The translations under genes and the position numbers were made by a program. Shown piece after piece: positions 44,129 to 52,473 of a stretch of DNA of 64,000 nucleotides (the first letter of the stretch is position 1; each line of letters opens with the position of its first letter). Source of the stretch: Aldehydirespirator sp965116865 (lineage in GTDB: Bacteria > Actinomycetota > Acidimicrobiia > Acidimicrobiales > Aldehydirespiratoraceae); the NCBI GenBank assembly GCA_965116865.1, contig OZ220727.1, forward strand, positions 1,364,001 through 1,428,000, written 5' to 3'. The notes below the pieces were generated by a model. It saw only the letters and a program-made list of their open reading frames with translations. It did no database searches and had not been told where the DNA came from.

Positions 44129-45109
44129 TCAGCCATAGCGGATCCTCGGGTCGAACACGGCGTAGAGCAGATCGGCCAGCATGTTCATCAAGAACACAGC
44201 GGCCGACACGATCATCACCGTGGCCAGCAGCACGGGATAGTCGCCGGCGTTGAGCGAGTCGAGGAACAGGAGGCCCATGCCCGGATACTGGAACACCCGC
44301 TCGGTCACGATCAGGCCGCCCACCAGCAGGCCCAGATCCACCGCCGCCAGCGTCGTCACAGGGATCAGCGCGTTGCGCACGCCGTGGCGCACCACCACCC
44401 TGCCTTCGGACAAGCCTTTGGCCCGGGCGGCGGAGATGTAGTCCATGCCCATGACCTCCAGCATCGACGACCTCATGTAGCGGCTGTAGGCCGCCACCAG
44501 CTGAAACGACAGCGCCACCACCGGCAGCACCAAGTGGCGTGCCCGGTCGAGCAGGTCGAAGCCCTGCCGGCCGGGCGAATAGATCCCGGCCGTGGGCAGC
44601 AGCGGCGCTCCGAGCCGCAGCCACTCGGTCAGGTACAGCCCGAACAGCAGCTGCAGCATGAGCCCCAGCCAGAACACGGGGATCGAGATGCCCACGAACG
44701 AAACGGTGGTCACGGCCCGGTCGACGACCGAGTCCGGGCGCAGCGCCGACAGGGTGCCCGCCGCCAGCCCGACCCCCAGTGAGACGGCCACCGCGACCAC
44801 GACGAGCAGCAGCGTGTTCGCCATGGCGGTGCGCAGCAGCGGCCAGACCTCCGCGCCGTTGCGGACCAGCGACGTGCCCAGGTCGCCGGTCACGAAGTCG
44901 CCGAGCCAAGTCAGGTAGCGGGCCCCGAACGGCTCGTCGAGGCCGAGCGACTCGATGTAGGCCCTTCGCGCCTCGGGGCTGATGCGAGGGTTGAGGGTCA
45001 GCTGCGCGGCGGGGCTGGAGATCTCGCCCGCCGCCCAGAACGTCGCGAACGAGACCGCCAGCAGGATCGGCACCGTGATGGCGAGCCGTCCGGCCGCGTA
45101 GCGGATCAC
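44129..45109 (-). CDS. Peptide/nickel-type ABC transporter permease (DppB-like)
   Basis: This 326-residue membrane protein shows the DppB/OppB pattern: an initial helix RLAITVPILLAVSFATFW, the long periplasmic loop with RAYIESLGLDEPFGARYLTWL and GDLGTSLV, and the EAA-type loop DYISAARAKGLSEGRVVVRHG followed by VFQYPGMG. The GTG start is at 45109. It forms the channel with the DppC-like protein and receives substrate from the binding protein encoded upstream. Confidence 0.9.
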   Translation of the reverse strand: MIRYAAGRLAITVPILLAVSFATFWAAGEISSPAAQLTLNPRISPEARRAYIESLGLDEPFGARYLTWLGDFVTGDLGTSLVRNGAEVWPLLRTAMANTLLLVVVAVAVSLGVGLAAGTLSALRPDSVVDRAVTTVSFVGISIPVFWLGLMLQLLFGLYLTEWLRLGAPLLPTAGIYSPGRQGFDLLDRARHLVLPVVALSFQLVAAYSRYMRSSMLEVMGMDYISAARAKGLSEGRVVVRHGVRNALIPVTTLAAVDLGLLVGGLIVTERVFQYPGMGLLFLDSLNAGDYPVLLATVMIVSAAVFLMNMLADLLYAVFDPRIRYG

Positions 45110-45201
45110 CTCAGGAGTCTGCCCGCCGGTCCCGTCCGGCGGACCACCCGGCCGCCCGGCAGACCACTCCGACGCACCCGCTCAGCAGACAGCCCCGACG
45201 C

Positions 45202-46923
45202 TCACCCGATCACGGCCCAGTCGTAGAGGTCGTAGAAGCCGCCGTAGACACTCGACACGTACCGGCCAGGTCCTTCCAGCACCACCGGGTCCCAGGTAAG
45301 CAGGTTCGGCAGAACGTACAACGGGATCCAGGGGACGTCGTCGGCGAGCAGGGCGCCGAGATCGTGTACCAGCTTCAGGCGCTCCGCCTCGTCGAGCTCG
45401 GCGTCGATGGCGAAGGCCAGGTCGCTGGCCTGCTCGCTGGCGTAGGCGGTGAAGTTCTGCCCGCTGTAGCCGTTGGCCTCGGTGGGGATGCCGTCGATGT
45501 CGTAGATCGCGGTCACGGTCGGGTCGGGGTCGGTGCTGTTGGCGTACAGCGCCACCGGACCGAAGTTCATGACCGGCAGCCGGTTCTGGAACAGCTCGCC
45601 AGCGTCGTAGTTGATGATCTCCCAACCGATCCCGAACGGCCTGGTCATCTCGATCACGAGGGCCTGCACGTCCTCGCGGCGCTTGTTCCCTGCGACGGTG
45701 TTCCATTGCAGCACCAGTTCGGTCCCCTCGGCGTTCACCCACAGGCCCTCGGGGTCGGGGCGCGTCCAGCCGTCCGCTGTCAGCAGCTTCTCGACGGCGT
45801 CCATGTCCTGTACGTAGCGGTCGAAGTGGTCGCCGCACCACTCCCCGAAGGCCGGGTTCCAGCCTGCGCACTGCAGCACCTCGGGGTCGTCGATGATGGG
45901 GCCCAGCGCCACGTCGGCGACCTGCTGCCGGTCGAGCGAGTGGGCGAGGGCCTGACGGAGCCGCTTGGTTATCTCGAATCGCCGATCCGGCGCCGCCTGG
46001 TTCATCCAGAGGCCCTCCATGAAGGTGCCCTCGCCGGACGCGAAGGCCAGAGGCGGCCCGAGGCGCTGCTTGGCGCCGGGGAAGGGCTGGGGGAACGCGG
46101 CCATGACCTCGCCCGTCTGCAGCGCGGTGACCTCAGTATCGGTGTCCTCTCTGGGCACCATCACCACCCGGTCGGCCAGCGGCAACCGGTCGGCGACCCA
46201 GTAGTTCTCGTTGGGGACCAGAATGTGCTGGTCCTGGCTCCAGGACTCCTGGCGCCAGGGCCCGCCCGAGACCGGTATCGAGTCGTTCCAGTGGCCCGAG
46301 GTCTCGGTCTCGCCGTCGAAGGCGTGGGCGGGCAGGATCCCCTCGATCCCGCCGAAGAGCTGGCGCCAGGGCGCGTAAGGCTCGGAGAACTCGACGACCG
46401 CGACACCCGGGTCGTCGTGGCCCACCGCGGTGATGAGGTCGTACCCGATGGTGTTGAGCGAGCCCTCGGTGTCGAGCCTCGCCCGCCAAGTGAACCACAC
46501 ATCGGTACTGGTGATGGGAGTGCCGTCGCTCCAGCGCGCGGCCGGGTCGATCCGGTAGGTCACAGTAAAGGAGCCGTCGGTGTGCGTCTCCACCCCGCCG
46601 TTGCCAGTTGACGGCGCATCGATGAGGACGGGCGAGGCTCTCAGGTTGTTGCCTGCGTCGTACTCCATCAGGCGCGGCTGCAGATGGACGAGCACCGACC
46701 AGTACAACCAGGTCGCGTTGGCGCAGGATGTGAACGGGTTGAGGCACTCGGGCCACTGCTCCACCGCCAGCACGATCTCGCCTCCGGACCTTTCCGCGGC
46801 GGGTCGGGCTTCGTTGTTCGTCGAGCCGCCGCACGCAGCCACGGCGACCAGAGCGGCCGCTGCCAGCACCGTGCCCAGCAAGCGAGCAAGGCAGAGGGAC
46901 GGCTTCTCCCGCTTAGTCCTCAT
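45202..46923 (-). CDS. Extracellular solute-binding lipoprotein, peptide/oligopeptide family
   Basis: This 573-residue family-5 (SBP_bac_5) binding protein starts at the ATG at 46923 with a basic segment and the hydrophobic LARLLGTVLAAAALVAVAAC, whose Cys is the lipobox. Domain features include EQWPECLNPFTSC, YRIDPAARWSDGTPITSTDV, ALAHSLDRQQVADVALG and PEGLWVNAEGTELVLQW. It would capture peptides or similar solutes and deliver them to the two permeases that follow. No ATPase gene is found on either side, so ATPases must be supplied elsewhere. A longer frame to 47088 runs through a direct repeat and is not the start. Confidence 0.92.
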   Translation of the reverse strand: MRTKREKPSLCLARLLGTVLAAAALVAVAACGGSTNNEARPAAERSGGEIVLAVEQWPECLNPFTSCANATWLYWSVLVHLQPRLMEYDAGNNLRASPVLIDAPSTGNGGVETHTDGSFTVTYRIDPAARWSDGTPITSTDVWFTWRARLDTEGSLNTIGYDLITAVGHDDPGVAVVEFSEPYAPWRQLFGGIEGILPAHAFDGETETSGHWNDSIPVSGGPWRQESWSQDQHILVPNENYWVADRLPLADRVVMVPREDTDTEVTALQTGEVMAAFPQPFPGAKQRLGPPLAFASGEGTFMEGLWMNQAAPDRRFEITKRLRQALAHSLDRQQVADVALGPIIDDPEVLQCAGWNPAFGEWCGDHFDRYVQDMDAVEKLLTADGWTRPDPEGLWVNAEGTELVLQWNTVAGNKRREDVQALVIEMTRPFGIGWEIINYDAGELFQNRLPVMNFGPVALYANSTDPDPTVTAIYDIDGIPTEANGYSGQNFTAYASEQASDLAFAIDAELDEAERLKLVHDLGALLADDVPWIPLYVLPNLLTWDPVVLEGPGRYVSSVYGGFYDLYDWAVIG

Positions 46924-47009
46924 GGGTCCCAGCCTAGACGCCACAAGCCGAACATCAGGACCGAGTCGAGCGTGCAGGACCATCACCGGCATCAACGCCG
47001 GACGCGCCG

Positions 47010-47099
47010 GCCGAACCTCCACCCATTCCGGATGGTCCGCCCCGCTGCGGCCGCACACATCGAAGAGAAAAGCCGAACCCCCACCCATTCCGGATGATC
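47010..47099. repeat. 28-bp direct repeat around a 34-bp segment
   Basis: Positions 47010-47037 and 47072-47099 match at 26 of 28 bases (GCCGAACC, then CCACCCATTCCGGATG), with 34 unique bases between. It lies between the binding-protein start and the stop of the MFS gene. Confidence 0.85.
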
Positions 47100-47109
47100 G
47101 GAGGCCCTG

Positions 47110-48465
47110 CTAGCGGAGACGGGGACGGCGCAGGAGGTTGGCCGCCACGGCAGAGGCCCGCAGCGGCCACGGATCGAACCTGCCCTGCTCGGAAACAGGC
47201 GGAGCCGGTCGTGTGAGCATGCGGTACACGACGTAGAGCGCGATGACTGCATGGCACACGACCAGAATCCCGAAGTAGACCCACGGAGCGACGGTCGCCA
47301 TCAGGAAGCCGCCCAGCGTCGGCCCGATCACCGCCCCGACCCCGCCGACCCTCACCAGCGATGCGCTGGCCCCGGTCAGCTGCGCGGGAGAAACGCTGTC
47401 GGCTGTGGTGGCCACAGCCAACGAGTACAACGGGAACGTCGAGCCGCCGTGGACGAACATCAGCAGCAGCGACTGCGCCGACCCCACCGGCACCAGCAGG
47501 TGCAGACCCGCGGATCCGGCCGCGACGACGGCAACTGCCAGAATGACGTAACGGCGGGGCACCCGGTCCGAGACGCTGCCGACGAGCCACTGGAACGCCA
47601 TCGAGCCGACTATGGACGACACCACGAACAGCGAGATCCGGGTGTTGGAGAGGCCCTCGGAGGCGGCGTAGAACGCGCCGAGCCCCAGCAGGCAGCCCTG
47701 CGAGACACCGACCCAGAACGCGGTGAGCAGCCCCAGCGGCACGATCTTGACCAGCTCGCGCAGCGAGATCGGCTCGGGCACCACCAGTGGCGGCGCGGTG
47801 GACGCCGACAGCGCCACCGGCACCAGCGCGAACGAGATCAGCGCCGAGGACGCCACGAACAGCTTGAAGCCGCCCGGGTCGGCGATGTTCAGCATGAGCT
47901 GGCCGGCGCCCGTCCCGCCCATGGTCACGATCATGTAGCGCGACAGCATCCGGCCCCGTGTGGCGTTGGTGGCCATGTCGTTGAGCCACGACTCGACCGT
48001 CACCAGGATCCCGGCCAGGCACAGCCCGTAGGCGAGCGTCAGCAGCGTCCACGAAACCGGATGGATCCAGACCACGTGCAGGATGCCCGCGACCGAGCCC
48101 ACCGACGACAGGGCAGCGAACACTCTGATGTGACCGACCGAGGCGATGAAATGCTCGGCCGCGCGGGTGCCGAACAGGAATCCCAGGAAGTAGCTGGCCA
48201 TCACCATTCCGGTCACGGCCAGCCCGAAGTCCTCCAGCTCGGCCCGAACGCCCACAGCGACCCTCAGCAGACCGCTGCAGGACATGACCAAGGCCACGCC
48301 TGCGAGCAACGACCTGACCGCTCCGAAGCTGTCGCCGCGAGGCTCTATCAGCGGTCCGCCCGACAGCCTGTCGTCGCCGGGCCCGGGCCGCACCACGGCG
48401 CCTGGGGCCACGCCCGAAGCGTAGTGACGCCCGCCGCGAACCCGCAAGCCGTCCGTGTCCTGCAT
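47110..48465 (-). CDS. MFS transporter, YcaD-like
   Basis: This protein of about 451 residues has twelve hydrophobic segments in the MFS arrangement. Features include the loop between helices 2 and 3 (YFLGFLFGTRAAEHFIASVGH), TVESWLNDMATNATRGRMLSRYMIV, a sequence characteristic of the YcaD-like subgroup, and the matching loop SVSDRVPRRYVILAVAV in the second half. Substrate unknown. The ATG at 48465 (MQDTDGLRV) gives a polar N-terminal tail of about 60 residues; a GTG near 48411 would shorten it and may be the real start. Confidence 0.88.
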   Translation of the reverse strand: MQDTDGLRVRGGRHYASGVAPGAVVRPGPGDDRLSGGPLIEPRGDSFGAVRSLLAGVALVMSCSGLLRVAVGVRAELEDFGLAVTGMVMASYFLGFLFGTRAAEHFIASVGHIRVFAALSSVGSVAGILHVVWIHPVSWTLLTLAYGLCLAGILVTVESWLNDMATNATRGRMLSRYMIVTMGGTGAGQLMLNIADPGGFKLFVASSALISFALVPVALSASTAPPLVVPEPISLRELVKIVPLGLLTAFWVGVSQGCLLGLGAFYAASEGLSNTRISLFVVSSIVGSMAFQWLVGSVSDRVPRRYVILAVAVVAAGSAGLHLLVPVGSAQSLLLMFVHGGSTFPLYSLAVATTADSVSPAQLTGASASLVRVGGVGAVIGPTLGGFLMATVAPWVYFGILVVCHAVIALYVVYRMLTRPAPPVSEQGRFDPWPLRASAVAANLLRRPRLR

Positions 48466-48607
48466 CACAGCATCCGCTGCATGTCGAACGTGCCGAGTGC
48501 GGCCGGGGCGGGAACGTCCGCCGAATCCCGCAGACACCGTCACCGCTGCTCGGCGTGAGTCGTGCGCTCGGTCATGTCGCTCAAGGACGGCCGTTGGATC
48601 CCGCGGA

Positions 48608-48856
48608 GGCGGGCCGGGCCGCGGCGCGTCAACCTCGGGCCAGCCGCCGCGGCCGCGGCGCGCGAATCCAACCGGCAGGGCAGGCCGGGCCGCGGCGCGT
48701 CAACCTCAGGCCAGCCGCCGCGGCCGCGGCGCGCGAATCCAACCGGCAGGGCAGGCCGGGCCGCGGCGCGTCAACCTCAGGCCAGCCGCCGCGGCCGCGG
48801 CGCGCGAATCCAACCGGCGGGGCAGGCCGGGCCGCGGCGCGTCAGCCTCGGGCCAG
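48608..48856. repeat. Four 36-bp repeats with three identical 35-bp spacers at a hydrolase stop codon
   Basis: Repeats begin at 48608, 48679, 48750 and 48821, 71 bp apart, each 36 bp with one to three mismatches; the 35-bp segments between are nearly identical to one another. The last repeat contains the stop (48842-48844) and final codons of the hydrolase gene. One insertion followed by tandem duplication explains it. Confidence 0.9.
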
Positions 48857-49645
48857 GGCTGCGGCGATGGCCTCGCGCACCGGGATCGGGCTCTCCACCT
48901 GCAGGAAGTGGCCCACCCTGTCGAGATGCACGGTGGTGGCGCGGCCGTTCCCGAAGGCTGCGATCATCCCGGCCGCGGCCCGGCTGGGCGTCATCTTGTC
49001 CTCACGGCCCAGTATCAGCGTCACCGGACATCGCGTTTTGGCCGCGGCTTGCTCTGCGCCGTCGTATGCGTTGCAGGCGGCCAGATCATTGGCCAGCACG
49101 CCCGGCCGTGCCCGGGCCAGCAGCGAGGTGTTGCCCCCGATCAGCCACATGCCCGGCGAGGCGTGGCCCCCGGTGTGGGCTCGGCTGCCTATGCCCCACG
49201 AGGTGATGAGCCTCCCGGCCAGCGGAGCGTCTGTCTCTGCCGCCGACTGAAGCGCCGGATGCACCGGCATCGCACCGGCCGTGCCCATCAGCACCAGCGA
49301 CCGGGCTGCCTCTGGGCACTGGGCGGCCGCCTCCAGCGCCACGAACGATCCCATGGAGTGCCCCACCAGGTGGACGGGTGCCAGACCTAGGGCCTCGACG
49401 ACGTTCACCAGCCACGTCCCCATCGCCTCGATGCCGGCCGGCGCGGGACCCTCGCTGCCGCCGTGGCCGGGAAGGTCCACCGCCGCGGCCCGGTAGCCGT
49501 GGTGGGCGATCCAGCGGGTCTGGAGCTGCCACACGGTGCGGTCCCCGCCGGCTCCGTGCACCAGCACCACCGCGGGCTCGTCGCCGTCGATGCTGCGGCC
49601 CCCGGTGGCGCATCGCACGACTCGCCCGTCGATCAGCGTCTCCAC
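48842..49645 (-). CDS. Alpha/beta hydrolase
   Basis: This 267-residue hydrolase shows VVLVHGAGGDRTVWQLQ, DLPGHGGSEGP, the nucleophile elbow LVGHSMGSFVAL and the acidic and His regions LGREDKMTP and VGHFLQVESP. It is unrelated in detail to the hydrolase at 21.1 kb. I use the GTG at 49645 (VETLIDGRVVRCATG) because the longer frame upstream reads through duplicated 72-bp units. Both ends of the gene are flanked by repeat-spacer blocks (48608-48856 and 49659-49838). Confidence 0.85.
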   Translation of the reverse strand: METLIDGRVVRCATGGRSIDGDEPAVVLVHGAGGDRTVWQLQTRWIAHHGYRAAAVDLPGHGGSEGPAPAGIEAMGTWLVNVVEALGLAPVHLVGHSMGSFVALEAAAQCPEAARSLVLMGTAGAMPVHPALQSAAETDAPLAGRLITSWGIGSRAHTGGHASPGMWLIGGNTSLLARARPGVLANDLAACNAYDGAEQAAAKTRCPVTLILGREDKMTPSRAAAGMIAAFGNGRATTVHLDRVGHFLQVESPIPVREAIAAALARG

Positions 49646-49658
49646 GATCAGCAGGCCC

Positions 49659-49838
49659 CGTCCGGCGATCCCAGCACACAGCGAACGAGCGGGCGTCCAC
49701 ACCTGCCACATCGCGCATGAGGACGCCCATCGTCCGGCGATCCCAGCACACAGCAAACGAGCGGGCGTCCACACCTGCCACATCGCGCATGAGGACGCCC
49801 ATCGTCCGGCGATCCCAGCACACAGCGGACGAGCGGGC
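49659..49838. repeat. Three 36-bp repeats with two identical 36-bp spacers upstream of a hydrolase start
   Basis: Repeats at 49659-49694, 49731-49766 and 49803-49838 differ by at most one or two bases; the spacers at 49695-49730 and 49767-49802 (36 bp) are the same. The first repeat ends 14 bp upstream of the hydrolase GTG. The end of the third repeat runs into an 18-bp minisatellite. Confidence 0.93.
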
Positions 49839-49950
49839 CGGCGCGGACGAGCGGGCCGGCGCGGACGAGCGGGCCGGCGCGGACGAGCGGGCCGGCGCGG
49901 ACGAGCGGGCCGGCGCGGACGAGCGGGCCGGCGCGGACGAGCGGGCCGGC
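49825..49950. repeat. 18-bp minisatellite, seven copies
   Basis: GCGGACGAGCGGGCCGGC is repeated seven times without interruption. Its first unit overlaps the last 14 bp of the third 36-bp repeat, so it seems to have grown from that repeat's end. The rest of the gap to the metY stop (49951-50007) shows nothing. Confidence 0.95.
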
Positions 49951-50007
49951 CGGAGCGGCTCCACAGTCCGCAGGAACGATGCTGGACACGGTCGTACCGG
50001 CGAGCCG

Positions 50008-51300
50008 TCAGCGCTGCGACGCCTTGAGGGCCCGCTCCAAGTCGTCGACGATGTCGCGGGGGTCCTCCAGCCCGACCGAGATCCGCACCAGGTCCTCACC
50101 CACCCCGGACGCCGCCAAGTCCTCGACCGACATCTGCTGGTGGGTGGTGCTGGCCGGATGGATCACCAGCGTCTTGGCGTCGCCCACGTTGGCCAGATGG
50201 GAGGCCAGCCGGACGGCGGCGATGAACTTGGCGCCGGCGTCGCGCCCGCCGGCGATGCCGAAGCTCAGGATGGCCCCTGTGCCCCTCGGGTAGAGCCGGC
50301 GAGCCAAATCGTGGTCGGGGTGGCTGGACAGCGACGGGTACTTGACCCACGTCACCGCGTCGTTGGCGGCCAGCGCCTCGGCCACCGCCTCGGTGTTGGC
50401 CACATGGCGCTGCATCCTCAGCGGCAGCGTCTCGACGCCTTGGAGGATCTGGAAGGCGTTGGCCGGGCTCATGCAGGCCCCGAAGTCGCGCAGCCCCTCG
50501 GCCCTTGCCCGGCTGATGAAGGCGCCGGGGCCGAACTCGTCGCTGAAGCTGATGCCGTGGTAGCCGGCGTAGGGCTCGGTGATCGTGGGGAACAGGCCCG
50601 AGGCGTCCCAGTCGAAGCAGCCCCCGTCTACGAGGATGCCTCCCAGAGCCACCCCGTGGCCGCCCAGGAACTTGGTGGCCGAGTGCATCACGATGTCGGC
50701 GCCTTGCTCGACGGGTCGGAGCAGGTACGGGGTCGAGAAGGTGGCGTCCACCATGAGCGGGAGACGGTGCTCGTGGGCGATGCCGGCCACTGCGCCGATG
50801 TCGAGGACCTCGATGCCGGGGTTGCCGAGCGTCTCCGCGAAGACGAGACGGGTGTCGGCGCCGATGGCGGCGGCGAACTCGTCGGGACGGCGGGGGTCGA
50901 CGAACGTGGTAGTGATGCCGAGACGCGGCAGGGTCAGGTTGAGCACGTTGTGGGTGCCGCCGTAGATGTTGCGGCTGGCCACGATGTGGCCGCCGGCGCC
51001 CATCAGGGTGGCCACGGCCAGGAAGAAGGCAGCCTGGCCGCTAGCTGTCGCGACCGAGCCCACGCCGCCCTCCAGCGCTGCTACCCGCTCCTCGAGCACG
51101 GCCACGGTCGGGTTGGAGATCCGGGAATAGATGTGGCCCGGTATTTCGAGGTTGAACAGCCCGGCCGCATGGTCGGTGTTCTCGAAGGAGTACGACGTCG
51201 TGAAGTAGATGGGCACGGCCCTGGCCCCGGTGGCGGGATCGCTGTGCTGGCCGGCGTGGAGGCTGAGAGTGTCGAATCGCAGGAAGTCGGGCTCTGCCAC
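50008..51300 (-). CDS. metY: O-acetylhomoserine aminocarboxypropyltransferase (MetY-like)
   Basis: This 430-residue Cys/Met-metabolism PLP enzyme shows FDTLSLHAGQHSDPATGARA, the substrate loop YSRISNPTVAVLEERVAALE, ATASGQAAFFLAVATL, VDATFSTPYLLRPVEQGADI and the PLP Lys in HSATKFLGGHG. A HPASTTHQQM segment near the C terminus is typical of MetY. It makes homocysteine from O-acetylhomoserine and sulfide. The start is GTG at 51300 (VAEPDFLRF); the longer frame upstream is not conserved. Confidence 0.92.
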   Translation of the reverse strand: MAEPDFLRFDTLSLHAGQHSDPATGARAVPIYFTTSYSFENTDHAAGLFNLEIPGHIYSRISNPTVAVLEERVAALEGGVGSVATASGQAAFFLAVATLMGAGGHIVASRNIYGGTHNVLNLTLPRLGITTTFVDPRRPDEFAAAIGADTRLVFAETLGNPGIEVLDIGAVAGIAHEHRLPLMVDATFSTPYLLRPVEQGADIVMHSATKFLGGHGVALGGILVDGGCFDWDASGLFPTITEPYAGYHGISFSDEFGPGAFISRARAEGLRDFGACMSPANAFQILQGVETLPLRMQRHVANTEAVAEALAANDAVTWVKYPSLSSHPDHDLARRLYPRGTGAILSFGIAGGRDAGAKFIAAVRLASHLANVGDAKTLVIHPASTTHQQMSVEDLAASGVGEDLVRISVGLEDPRDIVDDLERALKASQR

Positions 51301-51546
51301 GGCCGCTAGCCTAGAAGCCGAGTAGGCGGCCGCGGCTGCGTCGGCGTGCCGCGGCGCCTGAGCGGTGAGGTCTCGAAACCGACCCCGTCCTCGCCGCACA
51401 CGTCGAGGCCGCTCGCGTGGATGCCGAGCAGGTCGCAGCTGCGCGACTCCCGCTCTCGTGCGCTGCGATCCAAGGGCCGCTCGGGCCACGGCCTCGCCTG
51501 CACGGGCAGCGTCGCTGCGCCTGACCGCTCGGCCTCTCAGCGAACG
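51301..51546. other. Intergenic region, nothing recognised
   Basis: Between metY and the repeat block I see only short frames without family features. It should contain the metY promoter. Confidence 0.4.
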
Positions 51547-51805
51547 GCGCGAATGCAGGGCCGCGTGGTCGGGCGGCAGGTCAGTGCTGGGCGGTTCCGG
51601 GTCTGCGGAGGCTGGATCAGGCGCGAATGCAAGGCCGCGTGGTCGAGCGACAGGTCAGTGCTGGGCGGTTCCGGGTCTGCGGAGGCTGGATCAGGCGCGA
51701 ATGCAAGGCCGCGTGGTCGAGCGACAGGTCAGTGCTGGGCGGTTCCGGGTCTGCGGAGGCTGGATCAGGCGCGAATGCAAGGCCGCATGGTCGAGCGACA
51801 GGTCA
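51547..51805. repeat. Four 37-bp repeats with three identical 37-bp spacers at a small gene's stop codon
   Basis: Repeats begin at 51547, 51621, 51695 and 51769, 74 bp apart, with a few mismatches between first and last. The filler beginning GTGCTGGGCGGTTCC is the same each time. The last repeat ends exactly with the stop codon (51803-51805) of the small minus-strand gene. Confidence 0.9.
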
Positions 51806-51967
51806 CCTGCGAGAGCGGTAGGGGCGACCAGCCGCCTCTCCTGCGACCTTCAGCAAGCTCTCGGCCGCCGCCACGGCGTAGCCGGGCCCCAGTGCGTCTC
51901 GCCACACTCTGGGGGCGTCGGTCTTAGCGTTGTGCAGAGGCATGGATGTCACTTGCTGGGATGTCAC
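51803..51967 (-). CDS. Small protein, function unknown
   Basis: A 54-codon frame starts at the GTG at 51967, seven bases after AAGGAGGAG, one of the best ribosome binding sites in the window. The product begins VTSQQVTSMPLHNAKTDAP and has an amphipathic Ala-rich centre (YAVAAAESLLKVAGEAAG). The first ten residues contain a 15-bp duplication (VTSQQ/VTSMP). A CRP-like site lies about 120 bp upstream and its stop sits in a 37-bp repeat block, as for several established genes here. I know no family; the initiation signals are the main evidence. Confidence 0.5.
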   Translation of the reverse strand: MTSQQVTSMPLHNAKTDAPRVWRDALGPGYAVAAAESLLKVAGEAAGRPYRSRR

Positions 51968-52084
51968 TTGCTGGCTCCTCCTTGGCCTGTTGGTTCGCTC
52001 TCCTGTTCGTGTCCCCGTCGTCGCCGACGACGGGACTGTTCAGCGGATGGCCGGACTGTAATGAGTCGGAGGACGGAAGAGGGG

Positions 52085-52100
52085 TGTGATTTACGTCACG
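52085..52100. promoter_or_regulatory. CRP/GlxR-type binding site candidate
   Basis: TGTGATTTACGTCACG fits the CRP-family consensus TGTGA-N6-TCACA at nine of ten positions and has the central TA seen in actinobacterial GlxR sites. It is 118 bp upstream of the small gene's start on the minus strand. A short palindrome can occur by chance, so binding is inferred. The surrounding 51968-52366 shows no convincing gene. Confidence 0.5.
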
Positions 52101-52366
52101 CCGGTTGAGCCGGCCCGGTAGAAGTTCACCGGCTCGGGAGGACAGCGGGGTGTCGCCGCGTGTCGCGTCGGCGGCCTTCCCCGCCATCATCATGACCGGG
52201 GCGTAGATGTTGCAGCTGGTAACGTACGGCACGGGTCGACTCGGCCGGGAGGCGCAGCGGCCGGAGCCTCGACGCGTGGCCGTCCCGGAGGCGATTCGGC
52301 GCTCGGGGTCCGGGGTCTCGGCCGGTCCACCGCCCCGCTCCGTCCACGGCTGCGCTCGGCTGCCTA

Positions 52367-52473
52367 CGGCGCGCCTGCTGACCGCTACCGAGACGCGCAG
52401 GGAGGCGGCGGTCTGACCGGTCCGGGTGTGCGTGCCAGCGGCGCGCCTGCTGACCGCTACCGAGACGCGCAGG
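52367..52473. repeat. 35-bp direct repeat around a 37-bp segment at the dprA stop codon
   Basis: Positions 52367-52401 and 52439-52473 are identical (35 bp) and flanked by different bases; the 37 bp between are unique. The second copy contains the dprA stop (52457-52459). The step is 72 bp. Confidence 0.93.

Noticed and set aside
44075..44135. Repeat block between the two permease genes (GCACTCAGCCA at 44079 and 44125)
   Set aside because: Only 11 bases match well and the step is 46 bp; too weak to call.
46924..47088. Longer start for the solute-binding protein
   Set aside because: It would put a non-hydrophobic tail with duplicated sequence before a good signal peptide and lipobox.
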